In this document: piece after piece, positions 17,893-26,435 of the stretch
Layout: each line of letters starts with the position of its first letter
How positions within the stretch are numbered: position 1 is the stretch's first letter
Assembly: GCF_963678225.1 (NCBI RefSeq)
Contig: NZ_OY782763.1
Location: 682,001 to 746,000, forward strand
Length of the DNA: 64,000 nucleotides
Source: an uncultured Cohaesibacter sp.
GTDB lineage: Bacteria > Pseudomonadota > Alphaproteobacteria > Rhizobiales > Cohaesibacteraceae
Direction: 5' to 3'
The notes under the pieces: generated by a model
Told to the model about the DNA's origin: nothing
The model's input: only the letters and a program-made list of their open reading frames with translations
The model's database searches: none
Position numbers and translations under genes: made by a program

Positions 17893-18333
17893 CTACCAGT
17901 CCCTATTGATACCGCGCGTGTCGATATGTACACCCCAGCCATAAAGGCCGAGGCCACCTTTAAACATCCCCTCTGCCCTTGCCCATTGGAGGCGATGGTA
18001 GAGAATTTCATGGGATTTGTTCTCTGCATGGACGTCGCAAGCACAAAAATGCATATGCTGACTGTCTGGCGCGCCGCCCACCGCCTTGTTGTAAGCCGGT
18101 GAACGATATGCGTTGGTAATGAAAATGGCCTCGCCAATGTCCTGACGAAGCCATTCCAATACTTTCACGGTTTTAATAATGTAGGGCCAAAGCTCTGGCG
18201 GGGGATCCGTGTTGAGCCCAAACCCCTTATGCGTAGGGTCAGAGTGAGCAGCCCCCTTATACAATAATTCATTTGCTGAAAAATGAGCAAATTCATGGCT
18301 CTTGAAGAAACTCTCAAATTCCAATCCGCGCAT
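17893..18333 (-). CDS. Endolysin, peptidase M15-like
   Basis: 146 residues with the metallopeptidase M15 / VanY-like pattern: NAYRSPAYNKAVGGAPDSQH, HFCACDVHA, and GWGVHIDTRG. The histidines in SQHMHF and VHID and the Asp in CACD correspond to the SxHxxGxAxD and HxD zinc-binding sites. It should cleave peptide cross-links of peptidoglycan. No signal peptide is present, so release needs the holin. It is first in the lysis block and convergent with the zinc-ribbon moron gene (27-bp gap). Confidence 0.8.
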   Translation of the reverse strand: MRGLEFESFFKSHEFAHFSANELLYKGAAHSDPTHKGFGLNTDPPPELWPYIIKTVKVLEWLRQDIGEAIFITNAYRSPAYNKAVGGAPDSQHMHFCACDVHAENKSHEILYHRLQWARAEGMFKGGLGLYGWGVHIDTRGINRDW

Positions 18334-18404
18334 GATTACCTCTCTAAACTTGCGGTTCTAATTATAAAGAACTAAAACTGATACAACTTGTAAGGGAGGC
18401 GCCA

Positions 18405-18581
18405 ATGACGGCCAAAACCGACTATCGGAAAATCACCACACTGATCAATCGAGCTCTTATAATTTGTGGAGAAAATGAAGACACCGCCGTGCTGCGCTAT
18501 CTTCTGGAGAACGCGAGATCAGAAGCCCAGAATCTATCTGGCCAAATCAAAATAGAGCCAGTCTCTTCGAAACTACACTAA
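18405..18581 (+). CDS. Small 58-residue moron protein
   Basis: A short frame with a strong ribosome site (GGGAGG, 5 nt before ATG) on the strand opposite to the late operon, divergent from the endolysin gene. The product begins MTAKTDYRKITTLINRAL and looks helical and amphipathic. It ends just before the stop of gpD on the other strand. No family recognised. The 70 bp shared with the endolysin gene contain an inverted repeat GTTCT-N8-AGAAC at about 18356-18373 that may be an operator. Confidence 0.55.
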   Translation: MTAKTDYRKITTLINRALIICGENEDTAVLRYLLENARSEAQNLSGQIKIEPVSSKLH

Positions 18582-18590
18582 CTTCAATAT

Positions 18591-19613
18591 TCACCGCCCA
18601 TCCGTGCCCGCATCCCCTCGCGGGTGCTCAAGCTGAGCGCTGCAGTTATAGCCGCCCGTATCGAGCGTGTGCGTGCAGCTCGAAACCGTGTAGGTGCCAT
18701 CAATACCAGGGCGAGCGCCAACAAGGGCAATCGTGCCTCCAGCGATCAGCGAAGCGTCACCATCAAGCGATACAGAGCCCGCTCCTGCTCCCCTGTCGCC
18801 AGCGTCCTTGTCAGCCTTGGCTTGGCTCTCGGCCTCTGACTTGGTCGCAGCAGGCTTGGCATTCTTCGCTTTTGCCTTGGCCTCGCTCTTCCCGCTTTCC
18901 GAGACAGTCACCCACTTGCCCTGCTCAAGGTCAAAATATTTGCTCTGATATTCGGAATGGTCCGACCGATTGTCGCGCGGAGAAATAGACCAACTGATCA
19001 GATTGTCGCCCCACGTCACCGCCAACGCGGCAAGGCTTGCCCCGCTGGCTGACGTGCCGCCCTTTGCGTCAACCATGACAGGCTGGTCGCCAAACATCTT
19101 GAAGCGCCCGCCAACCTCGCCAGCAACCCGCCGCGCGATTTCCAGAAAGCTCTCACCGTCCGCAACCTCTTTTTCCCGCGTTTTGCTGCCGATGCTATCG
19201 TCAATCTTGGGTGCCTGATAGCCAGCCTCATTGGCGGCATCGGTCAAAATCTCCTTGACCGTCTTGCCCTTCCAGCTCTTCTGCAACGGCTCCTTGCCCT
19301 TGCCGGACATGTCGGCACTGTCGCAATTGACCGTAATCGTCCGCCCGCCAGAGCCGCCAACCGATTGCACACCCGTCACCTTGCCAGTGAATTTCTTCAC
19401 CACAGCCGCAGCCGATCGCCCTATCATGATGACAACATCATCATTCTTTTGCGGCAAGCGATTGCGACCGTCCGTATCATCCAGCGTCATGGTGGCCGTG
19501 TCGGCAGTCTCACCGTCATTGTCATTGATGGAGATCGAATTGAGCCCGTTAAGGCTGGAGCCAGACAGCACCACAGTGCCGCCAACCATCACCGAGAAAT
19601 AAAAACTGCGCAT
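18591..19613 (-). CDS. P2 gpD-like tail/baseplate hub protein (late control D)
   Basis: 340 residues. It resembles the 'phage late control D' family: an N-terminal beta-rich domain (FYFSVMVGGTVVLSG, TMTLDDTDG), KFTGKVTGVQSVGGSGG, then ESFLEIARRVAGEVGGRFK. In myophages this protein is the tail hub through which the tape measure and DNA pass, equivalent to T4 gp27. Residues 235-270 are a Lys/Ala/Glu-rich linker. It is the most distal of the tail genes, and gpX overlaps the order as in P2 (U-X-D). Confidence 0.9.
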   Translation of the reverse strand: MRSFYFSVMVGGTVVLSGSSLNGLNSISINDNDGETADTATMTLDDTDGRNRLPQKNDDVVIMIGRSAAAVVKKFTGKVTGVQSVGGSGGRTITVNCDSADMSGKGKEPLQKSWKGKTVKEILTDAANEAGYQAPKIDDSIGSKTREKEVADGESFLEIARRVAGEVGGRFKMFGDQPVMVDAKGGTSASGASLAALAVTWGDNLISWSISPRDNRSDHSEYQSKYFDLEQGKWVTVSESGKSEAKAKAKNAKPAATKSEAESQAKADKDAGDRGAGAGSVSLDGDASLIAGGTIALVGARPGIDGTYTVSSCTHTLDTGGYNCSAQLEHPRGDAGTDGR

Positions 19614-19625
19614 CAGACCGCCCGA

Positions 19626-19859
19626 TCAATTGAAAAGCTGGATGATTTCCACTTCCTGCCCCGCCTGCTTTTCCTCGGCGCTCAAAATAGGCATGGTCAC
19701 CTCGGTGCCAACCGGCAGGATAGCAATATTAGATAAGCCGGGGTTGAGCGCGAGGCACCGCTCCACCAGCCCCTCGATCCGCATTTTATTCTTTCGCCAG
19801 AGCAAACTGGAAAGAGTGAGCCCCTGCCGCGAAACCGTGATGACTTCCGTGTCGCTCAT
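19626..19859 (-). CDS. Tail protein X (P2 gpX-like, LysM-type)
   Basis: 77 residues. The pattern SRQGLTLSSLLW ... LVERCLALNPGLSNIAILPVGTEVTMP is the LysM-like fold of P2 gpX, a small tail-hub-associated protein. It overlaps the gpU gene by 4 bp and precedes gpD, the same order as in P2. Confidence 0.88.
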   Translation of the reverse strand: MSDTEVITVSRQGLTLSSLLWRKNKMRIEGLVERCLALNPGLSNIAILPVGTEVTMPILSAEEKQAGQEVEIIQLFN

Positions 19860-20296
19860 GCCAACAGACCTTTAAAGATATTGATCAGACTGCCAATGAT
19901 AGAACCGATGGACGGGCTTTCCGTCCGCTCCAGTTCCAGCGTAAAGTCGGCCAGATTCCCCGTGCCCGATCGGGCCAGATGCCGGTGAGTAAGGTTGGTG
20001 TTGCTGACTAGATACCAGCCCAAAACCGCCCCATCGGCCCGCGTCACATAAACCGGCGTTGCATTGACCGCCGCTTCATAGAGACTATCCGTAGAGCCAA
20101 GCCCGCCAAATTCTTCCGGCGCAAGCTTGCAGGACAGGGAGAGCCGTTCCTCCCCCTGCCCCGTTTTTTCATGTCGTGGCCCGGCCCCGAGCACTGTTTT
20201 TCTGGCTACTTTCGGCGAGGCGCTTTCGCTCACCGTCATGTTGCCAAAAACAAGCCCCTCAATGACCACGCCGCCGATCACATAGAGAATAGCCAT
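19856..20296 (-). CDS. Tail completion protein U (P2 gpU-like)
   Basis: 146 residues. Contains GGVVIEGLVFGNMTVSES, a variable loop, then GADGAVLGWYLVSNTN-type beta strands and a C-terminal hydrophobic helix, as in P2 gpU, which completes the proximal tail end. The start overlaps the tape-measure stop by one base. Confidence 0.85.
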   Translation of the reverse strand: MAILYVIGGVVIEGLVFGNMTVSESASPKVARKTVLGAGPRHEKTGQGEERLSLSCKLAPEEFGGLGSTDSLYEAAVNATPVYVTRADGAVLGWYLVSNTNLTHRHLARSGTGNLADFTLELERTESPSIGSIIGSLINIFKGLLA

Positions 20297-23148
20297 CAGA
20301 CCAAAGCCCCGTTTTGATAACTGGTCAACTGCGTCTCACGCCAGAGCCGGGTGAGCATGGCGCGCATTGCTCCGGCCATTTGTGGCGAGTTGGCAAATTG
20401 CGCCATTTCCCGCTCCATCAATCGGACCAGACTGGCCTCATCGATCGCACCGCCAGAGGCATCAACAGAGACCTGAGGCGACACACTGAGATGCATATGC
20501 ACCTGAGGCGTTCCACCCGCCAAAGCCCCTACAGAGGGAGCTGCAGAGTGCCTACCAGCCGCGCCGGAACCAGAAGTCTCCGATGCCCCTTGCGCAGCTG
20601 CACGCACGGATCGCATGGATTCCGTGTGTGACAAGATCCGACCAGACAAATCAGAGACCAGCATTTCCCCTCGCCCATGCTCGTTGACATGATAGGTCTG
20701 CCCAGCCTTGACCGCGCCACCAAGCGCCCGCTTTGGCATCTTGGCAGCCCCGCCAGAAGAGGCAGCAAGCGCCATGCCCCTGATCTGGTCTGCCGTCTGC
20801 TTCATGGCCTCAGGCAATCCTGAGGCCCGCACGCCATCCGCCTGCAGTCTGGTTGCCTCGTCAAGACCAGCTGTGGCCATGCTTTGCGAGAGGCGGTCGA
20901 TCTCGGCCACCAGCTCGACCCGTTGCTGCTGCAAAGGACCGGTGAGCATCTCGCCAGCTTGTGGCCCAATCGCTGTGCGCTTGAGTGCCGCAATGCGCCG
21001 GTCGAGTTCGGCCAGATCATCCCGCTTGGCAGCGAGATCCGTTTTAGGCTCCCCATCACCAAACATTGCCTTGTGGGCAGACGTGGTCTTTTTATAAAGC
21101 CAGCCAATACCGGGCAGGTTTTCAGCCGCCTTGTTCTGCAACGCCAGCTTGTCATCAAGCTTCTTCTTAGATGCCGCCTTTTCTTCTGGCGACATCTCGT
21201 CAAGGCGCTTCATCTCGCTGAAGGCCTGCCCAGTTTCATAGGCAGCGAATCCAAGCGTGACCGCATTGAGCAGACCAGCCTTGCCGACCAGCCCTTTTAC
21301 CATCGGTGCCTTTCCGCCTTTTACACCGCCAAAACCGTTCATAGCCGATTTGGCGGATTTGGCATTGTCTCCAATCAACCCCAAATTATCAGCAATCCCC
21401 TCGATTGTTGTTGCCATTATGCCCCATCCACCCTTGGAAAGAGCAGCCGCCAATCCTGCCGTTGCAAATACGGCAGTAACTGCACCAGCACCCGCCGTCA
21501 GTGCAGCGACAGCCGCAACAGCAACACCGAGAGACTTGGCCAAGCCAGGATACTCCTCAGCCATGTCAGACATCCAATTAACAAGCTTACCCAGCTTTTC
21601 CAGCATCTCGTTGAAAAGCGGCAGAAGCGTATTACCGAGATTGACCTTCAACGCCTCCAACTGGTTCTGGAAAATTTGGAACTTTGCAGCGCTGGTATTA
21701 ATCCGGTTGTTATATTCTCCCATCGCCGAGCCTTTGTAATTGCCCGCATCATCAATGAGCCCCCACGCCTCCTTTAGAACACTCAGATTTTTGATCAATG
21801 GCCCAAGACCCCTTGCCTCGTCGCCAAAAATCTGACTACGAACAGAAGCGCGCTGATACTCCGGCAACTTCTCAAGCCGCTCGAACACGTCCATAATCGT
21901 GCCTTTTGCATCAAGCTGCAGGTCTTTAGCCACCTGTTCAGCAGATAGGCCAAGAGCTTTAAAACCGTTTTTCTGCCGCTTGGTTGCGCTTTCTCCTTTA
22001 GCCAAGGCTTTACCCATATTCCTGAATGATGTAGCCGCCACATCAACAGGCACCTTAACAGCCAACATTGCAGCACCAACTGCAGTGGCCTCCTCTTTCG
22101 CCAGTCCAAAATCCTGAAAGTCGCCAATAACGCGAGAAGTGAAGTTTAGAAGGTCCGGAGCCGTAGCCGCCATCTTGTTGGAAAGATGGTTGATCGCATC
22201 GGCATAAAGCTCGACCTGATCCAAATTCAGTCCAAGAGCGGTGCGAATACCTGCGAGACTGCTACCAGCTTCATCAGAGGTGATATCAAAGGCAGTTCCT
22301 ACGCGAGAAGCCAACTGTGCAAAATCAATCAATTTGTCTTTTGGTATTCCGGCCTGACCAGCCGCCGCAACGATCTGGTAAAGATCTGCAATTGCCATAG
22401 GAACCGTTTTCGACAGATTGACGATCTGCTTCTGAAAAGCCGCGCTCTCATCCTTGCCATCAAAATCGACAACCTTTCGAACTTCTGCAAAGGCCTCTTC
22501 GGCGCTCATAGCTGTGTTGACAGGGTTCCAAAGCGACCGGCCGATCTGTTTTCCCGTTTGGATCATGCCGTATGAGGCAACATATCGGCTTTGCGCCTTC
22601 CCAAAGGCCTTGTCCATATCTTCGCGATAACCCTTGATCTTGGTCATCCGCTCTTCATGGCGTTTCCATGCCTCGCCCTCTTTATCAAGGGCTGTTGCCG
22701 TATCCTGCAACTCACCTTTGAGTCGCTCTTTTGCGCTCGAAACATCCCCTATGGAAACACCATAGTTATTCATTTCCTTTGCCGCTTCAGCGACAGCATT
22801 ATTCAAAGTGCGCTGTTCAGCCTCAAGGCCCTGCACTTTTTCGGACTGGCGCTTATATTTTTCAGCAAGCGTCTGCGACACCTCAGCGCCGCTCTTCACC
22901 CGGTCCTCAAATTTTTTAAGCTCTTGACGCTGCTTATCGATCCGTTTCGAAAAATCCTGCCGCTTTTTGTTCAACTTTTCAAAATTATCAATAAGAGCTG
23001 TTACGCTTTTAATATTTTCAAGCTTTTCAAAATGGCGCTGCATATCCTGCTGAAATTTGCCCGCCTCTTTAACGCCGCGACGCAACGGACCTTGCAGATT
23101 CATAATCGCGCCGACAGAAAGCTTCACCTCTACAGTTTTCGATGCCAT
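20296..23148 (-). CDS. Tail tape-measure protein (P2 gpT-like)
   Basis: 950 residues. The N-terminal ~190 residues are coiled coil (repeated Lys/Glu/Gln heptads such as EKYKRQSEKVQGLEAEQR). Then comes the TP901-type tape-measure core (VNTAMSAEEAFAEVRKVVDF, AAAGQAGIPKDKLIDFAQLA), followed by hydrophobic segments around residues 540-580 (VAVAAVAALTAGAGAVTAVF). The Ala/Gly/Ser-rich C-terminus contains histidines. Tape-measure length sets tail length: 950 residues would predict a tail of roughly 140 nm at 1.5 angstrom per residue. The reading frame is intact. Confidence 0.92.
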   Translation of the reverse strand: MASKTVEVKLSVGAIMNLQGPLRRGVKEAGKFQQDMQRHFEKLENIKSVTALIDNFEKLNKKRQDFSKRIDKQRQELKKFEDRVKSGAEVSQTLAEKYKRQSEKVQGLEAEQRTLNNAVAEAAKEMNNYGVSIGDVSSAKERLKGELQDTATALDKEGEAWKRHEERMTKIKGYREDMDKAFGKAQSRYVASYGMIQTGKQIGRSLWNPVNTAMSAEEAFAEVRKVVDFDGKDESAAFQKQIVNLSKTVPMAIADLYQIVAAAGQAGIPKDKLIDFAQLASRVGTAFDITSDEAGSSLAGIRTALGLNLDQVELYADAINHLSNKMAATAPDLLNFTSRVIGDFQDFGLAKEEATAVGAAMLAVKVPVDVAATSFRNMGKALAKGESATKRQKNGFKALGLSAEQVAKDLQLDAKGTIMDVFERLEKLPEYQRASVRSQIFGDEARGLGPLIKNLSVLKEAWGLIDDAGNYKGSAMGEYNNRINTSAAKFQIFQNQLEALKVNLGNTLLPLFNEMLEKLGKLVNWMSDMAEEYPGLAKSLGVAVAAVAALTAGAGAVTAVFATAGLAAALSKGGWGIMATTIEGIADNLGLIGDNAKSAKSAMNGFGGVKGGKAPMVKGLVGKAGLLNAVTLGFAAYETGQAFSEMKRLDEMSPEEKAASKKKLDDKLALQNKAAENLPGIGWLYKKTTSAHKAMFGDGEPKTDLAAKRDDLAELDRRIAALKRTAIGPQAGEMLTGPLQQQRVELVAEIDRLSQSMATAGLDEATRLQADGVRASGLPEAMKQTADQIRGMALAASSGGAAKMPKRALGGAVKAGQTYHVNEHGRGEMLVSDLSGRILSHTESMRSVRAAAQGASETSGSGAAGRHSAAPSVGALAGGTPQVHMHLSVSPQVSVDASGGAIDEASLVRLMEREMAQFANSPQMAGAMRAMLTRLWRETQLTSYQNGALV

Positions 23149-23306
23149 GGACCTGTTCCTTTACGCGTGCGCCAGCGGCCCCGCATGGCTTGGCCATGCA
23201 GGCTGGTAAATTCATCTCAAAAGGGCTGATAAGTGAGTTTCGCTCGGGACTAGCGCGACAATTTTGCACTATTCAACTGAACATATTTTTATTCTACAAC
23301 TGGATA

Positions 23307-23336
23307 TTGCAAACATTCGCACCTAATGTTTATGAT
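23307..23336 (+). promoter_or_regulatory. Candidate promoter of the 23.4-kb moron pair
   Basis: TTGCAA and TATGAT separated by 18 bp, 33 bp upstream of the moron start codon, in an AT-rich gap. It would let the two + strand genes be read in the lysogen independently of the late operon. Confidence 0.45.
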
Positions 23337-23368
23337 TGTTTCGATCACTTACATATGCAGGTGCTTAT

Positions 23369-23701
23369 ATGAATACTCGCTTATCAGTTCTCGGCTTCGC
23401 TTTTTCGTTCATAAGCCTGTCTCTAACTGGCTCGGTATTGGCTGACACCAATTATGATCTTGCAGAAAGCCTAGGAAACCTAATTGCAGCAGAAGAATTC
23501 TGCGACCTCTCCTACAACCAAGACGCTATCGTTTCCTTTATCGAGCAAAAAGTCCCTGCTGATGACCTTGAATTCGCAAACTACCTAGACACCAGTATCC
23601 GCCTTTCCTCTGATCAGCTTAATGAGATGTCAGGCTCCCGCAAAACAGCATTTTGCACCCAGATCAGGCGTACAGCCAAACACTACGGATTTTCAAAATG
23701 A
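23369..23701 (+). CDS. Exported small moron protein
   Basis: 110 residues from the ATG at 23369, chosen because it begins the signal peptide MNTRLSVLGFAFSFISLSLT...VLA. The mature ~85 residues contain two cysteines (EEFCDLSYN and AFCTQIRR), which may form a disulfide in the periplasm. It lies on the strand opposite to the tail operon, between the tape-measure and gpE genes. Family not recognised. Exported phage-borne proteins of this size sometimes block superinfection or modify the envelope, but this is inference. Stop overlaps the next start (ATGA). Confidence 0.65.
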   Translation: MNTRLSVLGFAFSFISLSLTGSVLADTNYDLAESLGNLIAAEEFCDLSYNQDAIVSFIEQKVPADDLEFANYLDTSIRLSSDQLNEMSGSRKTAFCTQIRRTAKHYGFSK

Positions 23702-23931
23702 CGAACGGAATGGAAGATAGAACACCTGCACAAGATCTCTGGAGAACATGGCGCACTTTCATGTGGCGGGCCATGTCATTGGCCTCTTTTCTTCCATTGG
23801 TTGTCGCTGGCTTCGTCATCTATGCCACATGGTTTGATGTGATCGTCACGGTCATTGTCGGAATTGTCGGTTTCATTGGCTTTCTCATATTCCTTGGAAT
23901 CGCCAACGCCTGCCGCCCTACTGACAGTTAA
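23698..23931 (+). CDS. Small two-TM membrane moron protein
   Basis: 77 residues from the ATG at 23698, preferred because ATGA couples it to the preceding exported protein. Two hydrophobic helices (MSLASFLPLVVAGFVIYATW and VIVTVIVGIVGFIGFLIFLG) predict an inner-membrane hairpin with both ends in the cytoplasm. Its 3' end overlaps the end of the gpE' frame on the other strand by 14 bp. Together with the upstream gene it makes a two-gene envelope-directed cassette, possibly a superinfection-exclusion pair. Confidence 0.6.
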   Translation: MTNGMEDRTPAQDLWRTWRTFMWRAMSLASFLPLVVAGFVIYATWFDVIVTVIVGIVGFIGFLIFLGIANACRPTDS

Positions 23932-24124
23932 GGCCTGCCATCTGAAGCCTAAGCTTGATCGCTGATTTCGCCCTATCCGCCCAATCCATCAGCTCGTTCA
24001 GGGGCAATTCATCGAAATCCCGAATTGAAAACAATCCGGGATAAGCCAGAGCAATTAGCTCGATTGCGTCTCTGCCTCCTGCTGAAAACGCTCCAGCCCG
24101 TTCGGCGCTGTAAAAAAATCCCAA
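23918..24124 (-). CDS. gpE' extension read by −1 frameshift
   Basis: This frame continues the tail assembly chaperone after slippage at 24112-24118. The encoded extension (YSAERAGAFSAGGRDAIELI and on to LPLNELMDWADRAKSAIKLR) has the pattern of P2 GpE' (…MSLxEL…W…). It has no proper start of its own: the ATG at 24124 lies inside the E frame and would need independent initiation. The fusion product E+E' should be made as a minor species, as in P2 and lambda (G/GT). Confidence 0.8.
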   Translation of the reverse strand: MGFFYSAERAGAFSAGGRDAIELIALAYPGLFSIRDFDELPLNELMDWADRAKSAIKLRLQMAGLNCQ

Positions 24125-24447
24125 GCAGCCTCAACAAGTTCTTTATAGTCGATGTCTTCAAGCGCATCCACCTCTTCCACCGATAAACCGGAAAGCCTCA
24201 CAACAGACTCGAATTGAATGTCATCCATCGACAACCCATCTGGAGACTTATAGCTCGGCTCACCAGTCCACCCGATGATATTTTTGCGAAACCAACGTCC
24301 ATCTTTTGCTTTTGGTGGTGTGAGTGTTATTGAACTCAGTTTTTGCCCGTCTCGTTCAAAACCGATTGGCAACGGGACGGTTGTTTTCTTCCAATAGTCC
24401 TTCGCATTATCTGCGCTATCTGCCTTGCCTTCAGTTTTCTCATTCAT
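24055..24447 (-). CDS. Tail assembly chaperone gpE (P2-like)
   Basis: 130 residues. The N-terminus is Lys/Glu-rich; the core PLPIGFERDGQKLSSITLTP, then DDIQFESVVRLSGLSVEEVDAL, is typical of the phage tail assembly chaperone (E/41/14) family. It binds the tape measure during tail assembly. Near its end the codons GAT TTT TTT ACA form a slippery run where ribosomes can slip back one base into the E' frame. Confidence 0.82.
   Translation of the reverse strand: MNEKTEGKADSADNAKDYWKKTTVPLPIGFERDGQKLSSITLTPPKAKDGRWFRKNIIGWTGEPSYKSPDGLSMDDIQFESVVRLSGLSVEEVDALEDIDYKELVEAAWDFFTAPNGLERFQQEAETQSS
24112..24118 (-). promoter_or_regulatory. −1 ribosomal frameshift site (T7 run)
   Basis: Seven consecutive T on the minus strand, read GAT TTT TTT ACA in the E frame, giving the slippery heptamer T TTT TTT. 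Slippage to −1 enters exactly the frame that encodes the conserved E' domain. Placement near the 3' end of E is the same as in P2. Confidence 0.8.
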
Positions 24448-24546
24448 GGTTCATCCCCATGCAAAATCCCAAAAGAAAAGCAGGCCAGCCCGCAAGCTGC
24501 CCCGCCCGTTCAATTCATGTCAGCCAATCGCCAAAACGATGGCAGA

Positions 24547-25068
24547 TTAGCCGGTAATAGCCCGACGCGAAGCACGCAGATCATTGCCCCCGATGATCAA
24601 CACATCGTTGTAATAGTCCCACTCATAGAGGGTATAATCGAGGTCATCCTGCTTGCGCGTAAAGGCCCGGAAGTCCATCAGCCCATAATCATGGTGATGC
24701 AAGCCGGAGCGGTTTTTCGCTTCCGGCTCCAGCCGCCCAAGCGTACAGGTCATAGTGCCATAAGTACCTTTAATCTCACTGGTCTGATCATTTTCCAGTA
24801 CGCCATTGTATAGCCAGTTGGTGCGGATCCCGAATGCCTGCGTCAGGACCGGATGCTCACCCAGCAGCTTGAAAGAGGATTCCAGCTTCAGCAATTCGCC
24901 GGTCGAGATGTCGATACCATGCCCGCCGCCACCAGCAGAGGAAAAGTCCTCCATCCCCATTTCGATTTTCGGCAGCGCCAGCTCTTCCAGCGTCAGCTTG
25001 AAGAGTACATCGCCAAGATAAGAACAGGTGACGGACACATCTTTGAGAATGTCGAAAGTTTCAGCCAT
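24547..25068 (-). CDS. Major tail tube protein (P2 gpFII-like)
   Basis: 173 residues. The pattern ELALPKIEMGMEDFSSAGGGG, IDISTGELLKLESSFKL and RFRAFTRK-like C-terminal strands match the P2 FII tube family, which forms the inner tail tube. It directly follows the sheath gene (16-bp gap), the usual FI-FII order. Confidence 0.92.
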   Translation of the reverse strand: MAETFDILKDVSVTCSYLGDVLFKLTLEELALPKIEMGMEDFSSAGGGGHGIDISTGELLKLESSFKLLGEHPVLTQAFGIRTNWLYNGVLENDQTSEIKGTYGTMTCTLGRLEPEAKNRSGLHHHDYGLMDFRAFTRKQDDLDYTLYEWDYYNDVLIIGGNDLRASRRAITG

Positions 25069-25083
25069 GTTTGAGGCCCTCCC

Positions 25084-26319
25084 TTATGCTGCCGAATAGG
25101 CTTCAAGCTCGGCAATGGAATATTCGATGGCGTCCCGATCGCGATAGAGGGTCGTGTCGATCGTCATCAGCGGTGCATGAGGCTCGGCAAAGGCCGAAAT
25201 TTCCAGCTTGCCCTCGCGCCAATCTTCCGGGCTAGATGCATTGCCCACAAACTTGACGGAAGGATTGGGGTAAATCGCATCCTTGGAGGCCAGCTTGGAA
25301 AGGAAGCTCTGCGCGGTGGCAATGATATTGCGGGCCACAGTCACCGAGATATTGTATTTGACCAGAAACTGCCGCTGAGTCCGCAGGATATTGAGCAGCA
25401 CATAATCCTGCATGCGCACCACGTTGATGAACTGCTCAAGCGTATCATCCGAGAGCGTATGCGCCCCCACATAATAGGTGCCGCCATCCCCGACCGAGAA
25501 GTCAGCGCCAGCATCCCCGACCACGATAATGCCGATCTGGTAGCTGAGCAGGTCCTGCCCTTCACAAGCCGGATTGTTGAGCGTGAAGTCGATCTCTCGA
25601 CCAGGTCCACCGACATTAAGCGCGCGCATGCCTGCGCAGTGGCTTGGGATGCCGTCATGGGTGAGATCAACCGCCGCCTGCAAAGCCGCCACAAAATGGG
25701 CCGCAGGCTTGGTCACGCCATCCACAACAACGCCACCATCAGTCATCACAAGACGCTTGGAGCTGTATAGCTCACGATGCGTGATAGCATCTGCCTTGGT
25801 CGTCGATGGGCCATTAAAGAAGGTCATGCCCAGAATAGAGCTGGAAACAGAAGCCAGATTCTGCACTGCCTGGTTGGCAGTGTCACCAGCACCGAGGATC
25901 ATGTCATAACCACCGGCAATTACCAGCAGGCGCGGCAGTTCGGCCTGATGCATGGTTGCCAGCTTGAAGGCAAAAACACCAGTACCATTAGCAGACGTGC
26001 CCGCTAGGTTGGTGATCGTCCCGGCGTCGTCTGCGCCCTCTTCGACCACCACCACCGTAACGCTCAGCGCATACTGGCCATCCTCAACACAAAGCGCCAT
26101 ATCATTGAGCGCGTCGAGAATATCCCCCTCGCCAAATTTGGTGGCGAGATCGCTGTCATCAGTCGTGACCGTGTAACAGCGGTTATATTCGATATCGGCA
26201 GATTTGAGCGGCGATGTGCCGATCAGGCCGAGGGTTGAAAAGCTGGCTTCCTTTGTCGGGCGGATCTCACCGGATAGATCCCAACTGCCGGACATACCAA
26301 CCGTGACAGTGCTTGCCAT
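25084..26319 (-). CDS. Contractile tail sheath protein (P2 gpFI-like)
   Basis: 411 residues. Sheath signatures are LIGTSPLKSADIEYNRCY near the N-terminus, an expanded beta domain in the middle, and a C-terminal domain with QRQFLVKYNISVTVARNII and WREGKLEISAFAEPHAPL. It forms the outer sheath that contracts for DNA injection. A strong ribosome site (AAAGGAG) precedes the ATG, and a terminator plus a GC-rich hairpin lie upstream, suggesting separate control of this high-abundance protein. Confidence 0.92.
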   Translation of the reverse strand: MASTVTVGMSGSWDLSGEIRPTKEASFSTLGLIGTSPLKSADIEYNRCYTVTTDDSDLATKFGEGDILDALNDMALCVEDGQYALSVTVVVVEEGADDAGTITNLAGTSANGTGVFAFKLATMHQAELPRLLVIAGGYDMILGAGDTANQAVQNLASVSSSILGMTFFNGPSTTKADAITHRELYSSKRLVMTDGGVVVDGVTKPAAHFVAALQAAVDLTHDGIPSHCAGMRALNVGGPGREIDFTLNNPACEGQDLLSYQIGIIVVGDAGADFSVGDGGTYYVGAHTLSDDTLEQFINVVRMQDYVLLNILRTQRQFLVKYNISVTVARNIIATAQSFLSKLASKDAIYPNPSVKFVGNASSPEDWREGKLEISAFAEPHAPLMTIDTTLYRDRDAIEYSIAELEAYSAA

Positions 26320-26340
26320 GATTATCTCCTTTCAAGGCAA

Positions 26341-26354
26341 GGCGCGCATGCGCC
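26341..26354 (-). promoter_or_regulatory. GC hairpin upstream of sheath ribosome site
   Basis: Palindrome GGCGCGCATGCGCC located in the sheath leader, followed by CTTGCCT and AAAGGAG. The same block occurs upstream of the gene at 30386-30595, so it may be a translational or mRNA-processing element. Confidence 0.4.
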
Positions 26355-26366
26355 GAAGCCGTGCAT

Positions 26367-26397
26367 AAAAAATCCCGCTCACGGCAAGCCGGGCGGG
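26367..26397 (-). terminator. Terminator upstream of the tail sheath gene
   Basis: On the minus strand CCCGC-C-CGGC-TT-GCCG-TGA-GCGGG is followed by ATTTTTT. The bulged GC-rich stem with a U-tract is a good intrinsic terminator between the fibre genes and the sheath gene. Confidence 0.75.
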
Positions 26398-26435
26398 GCA
26401 TAGAGGGCCTCTGTTGGGCCGATTAAGAGTTTGGC

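Noticed and set aside
20884-21777. 297-codon + frame inside the tape-measure gene
   Set aside because: Shadow of a long intact structural gene; text looks random (Cys/His/Arg-rich).
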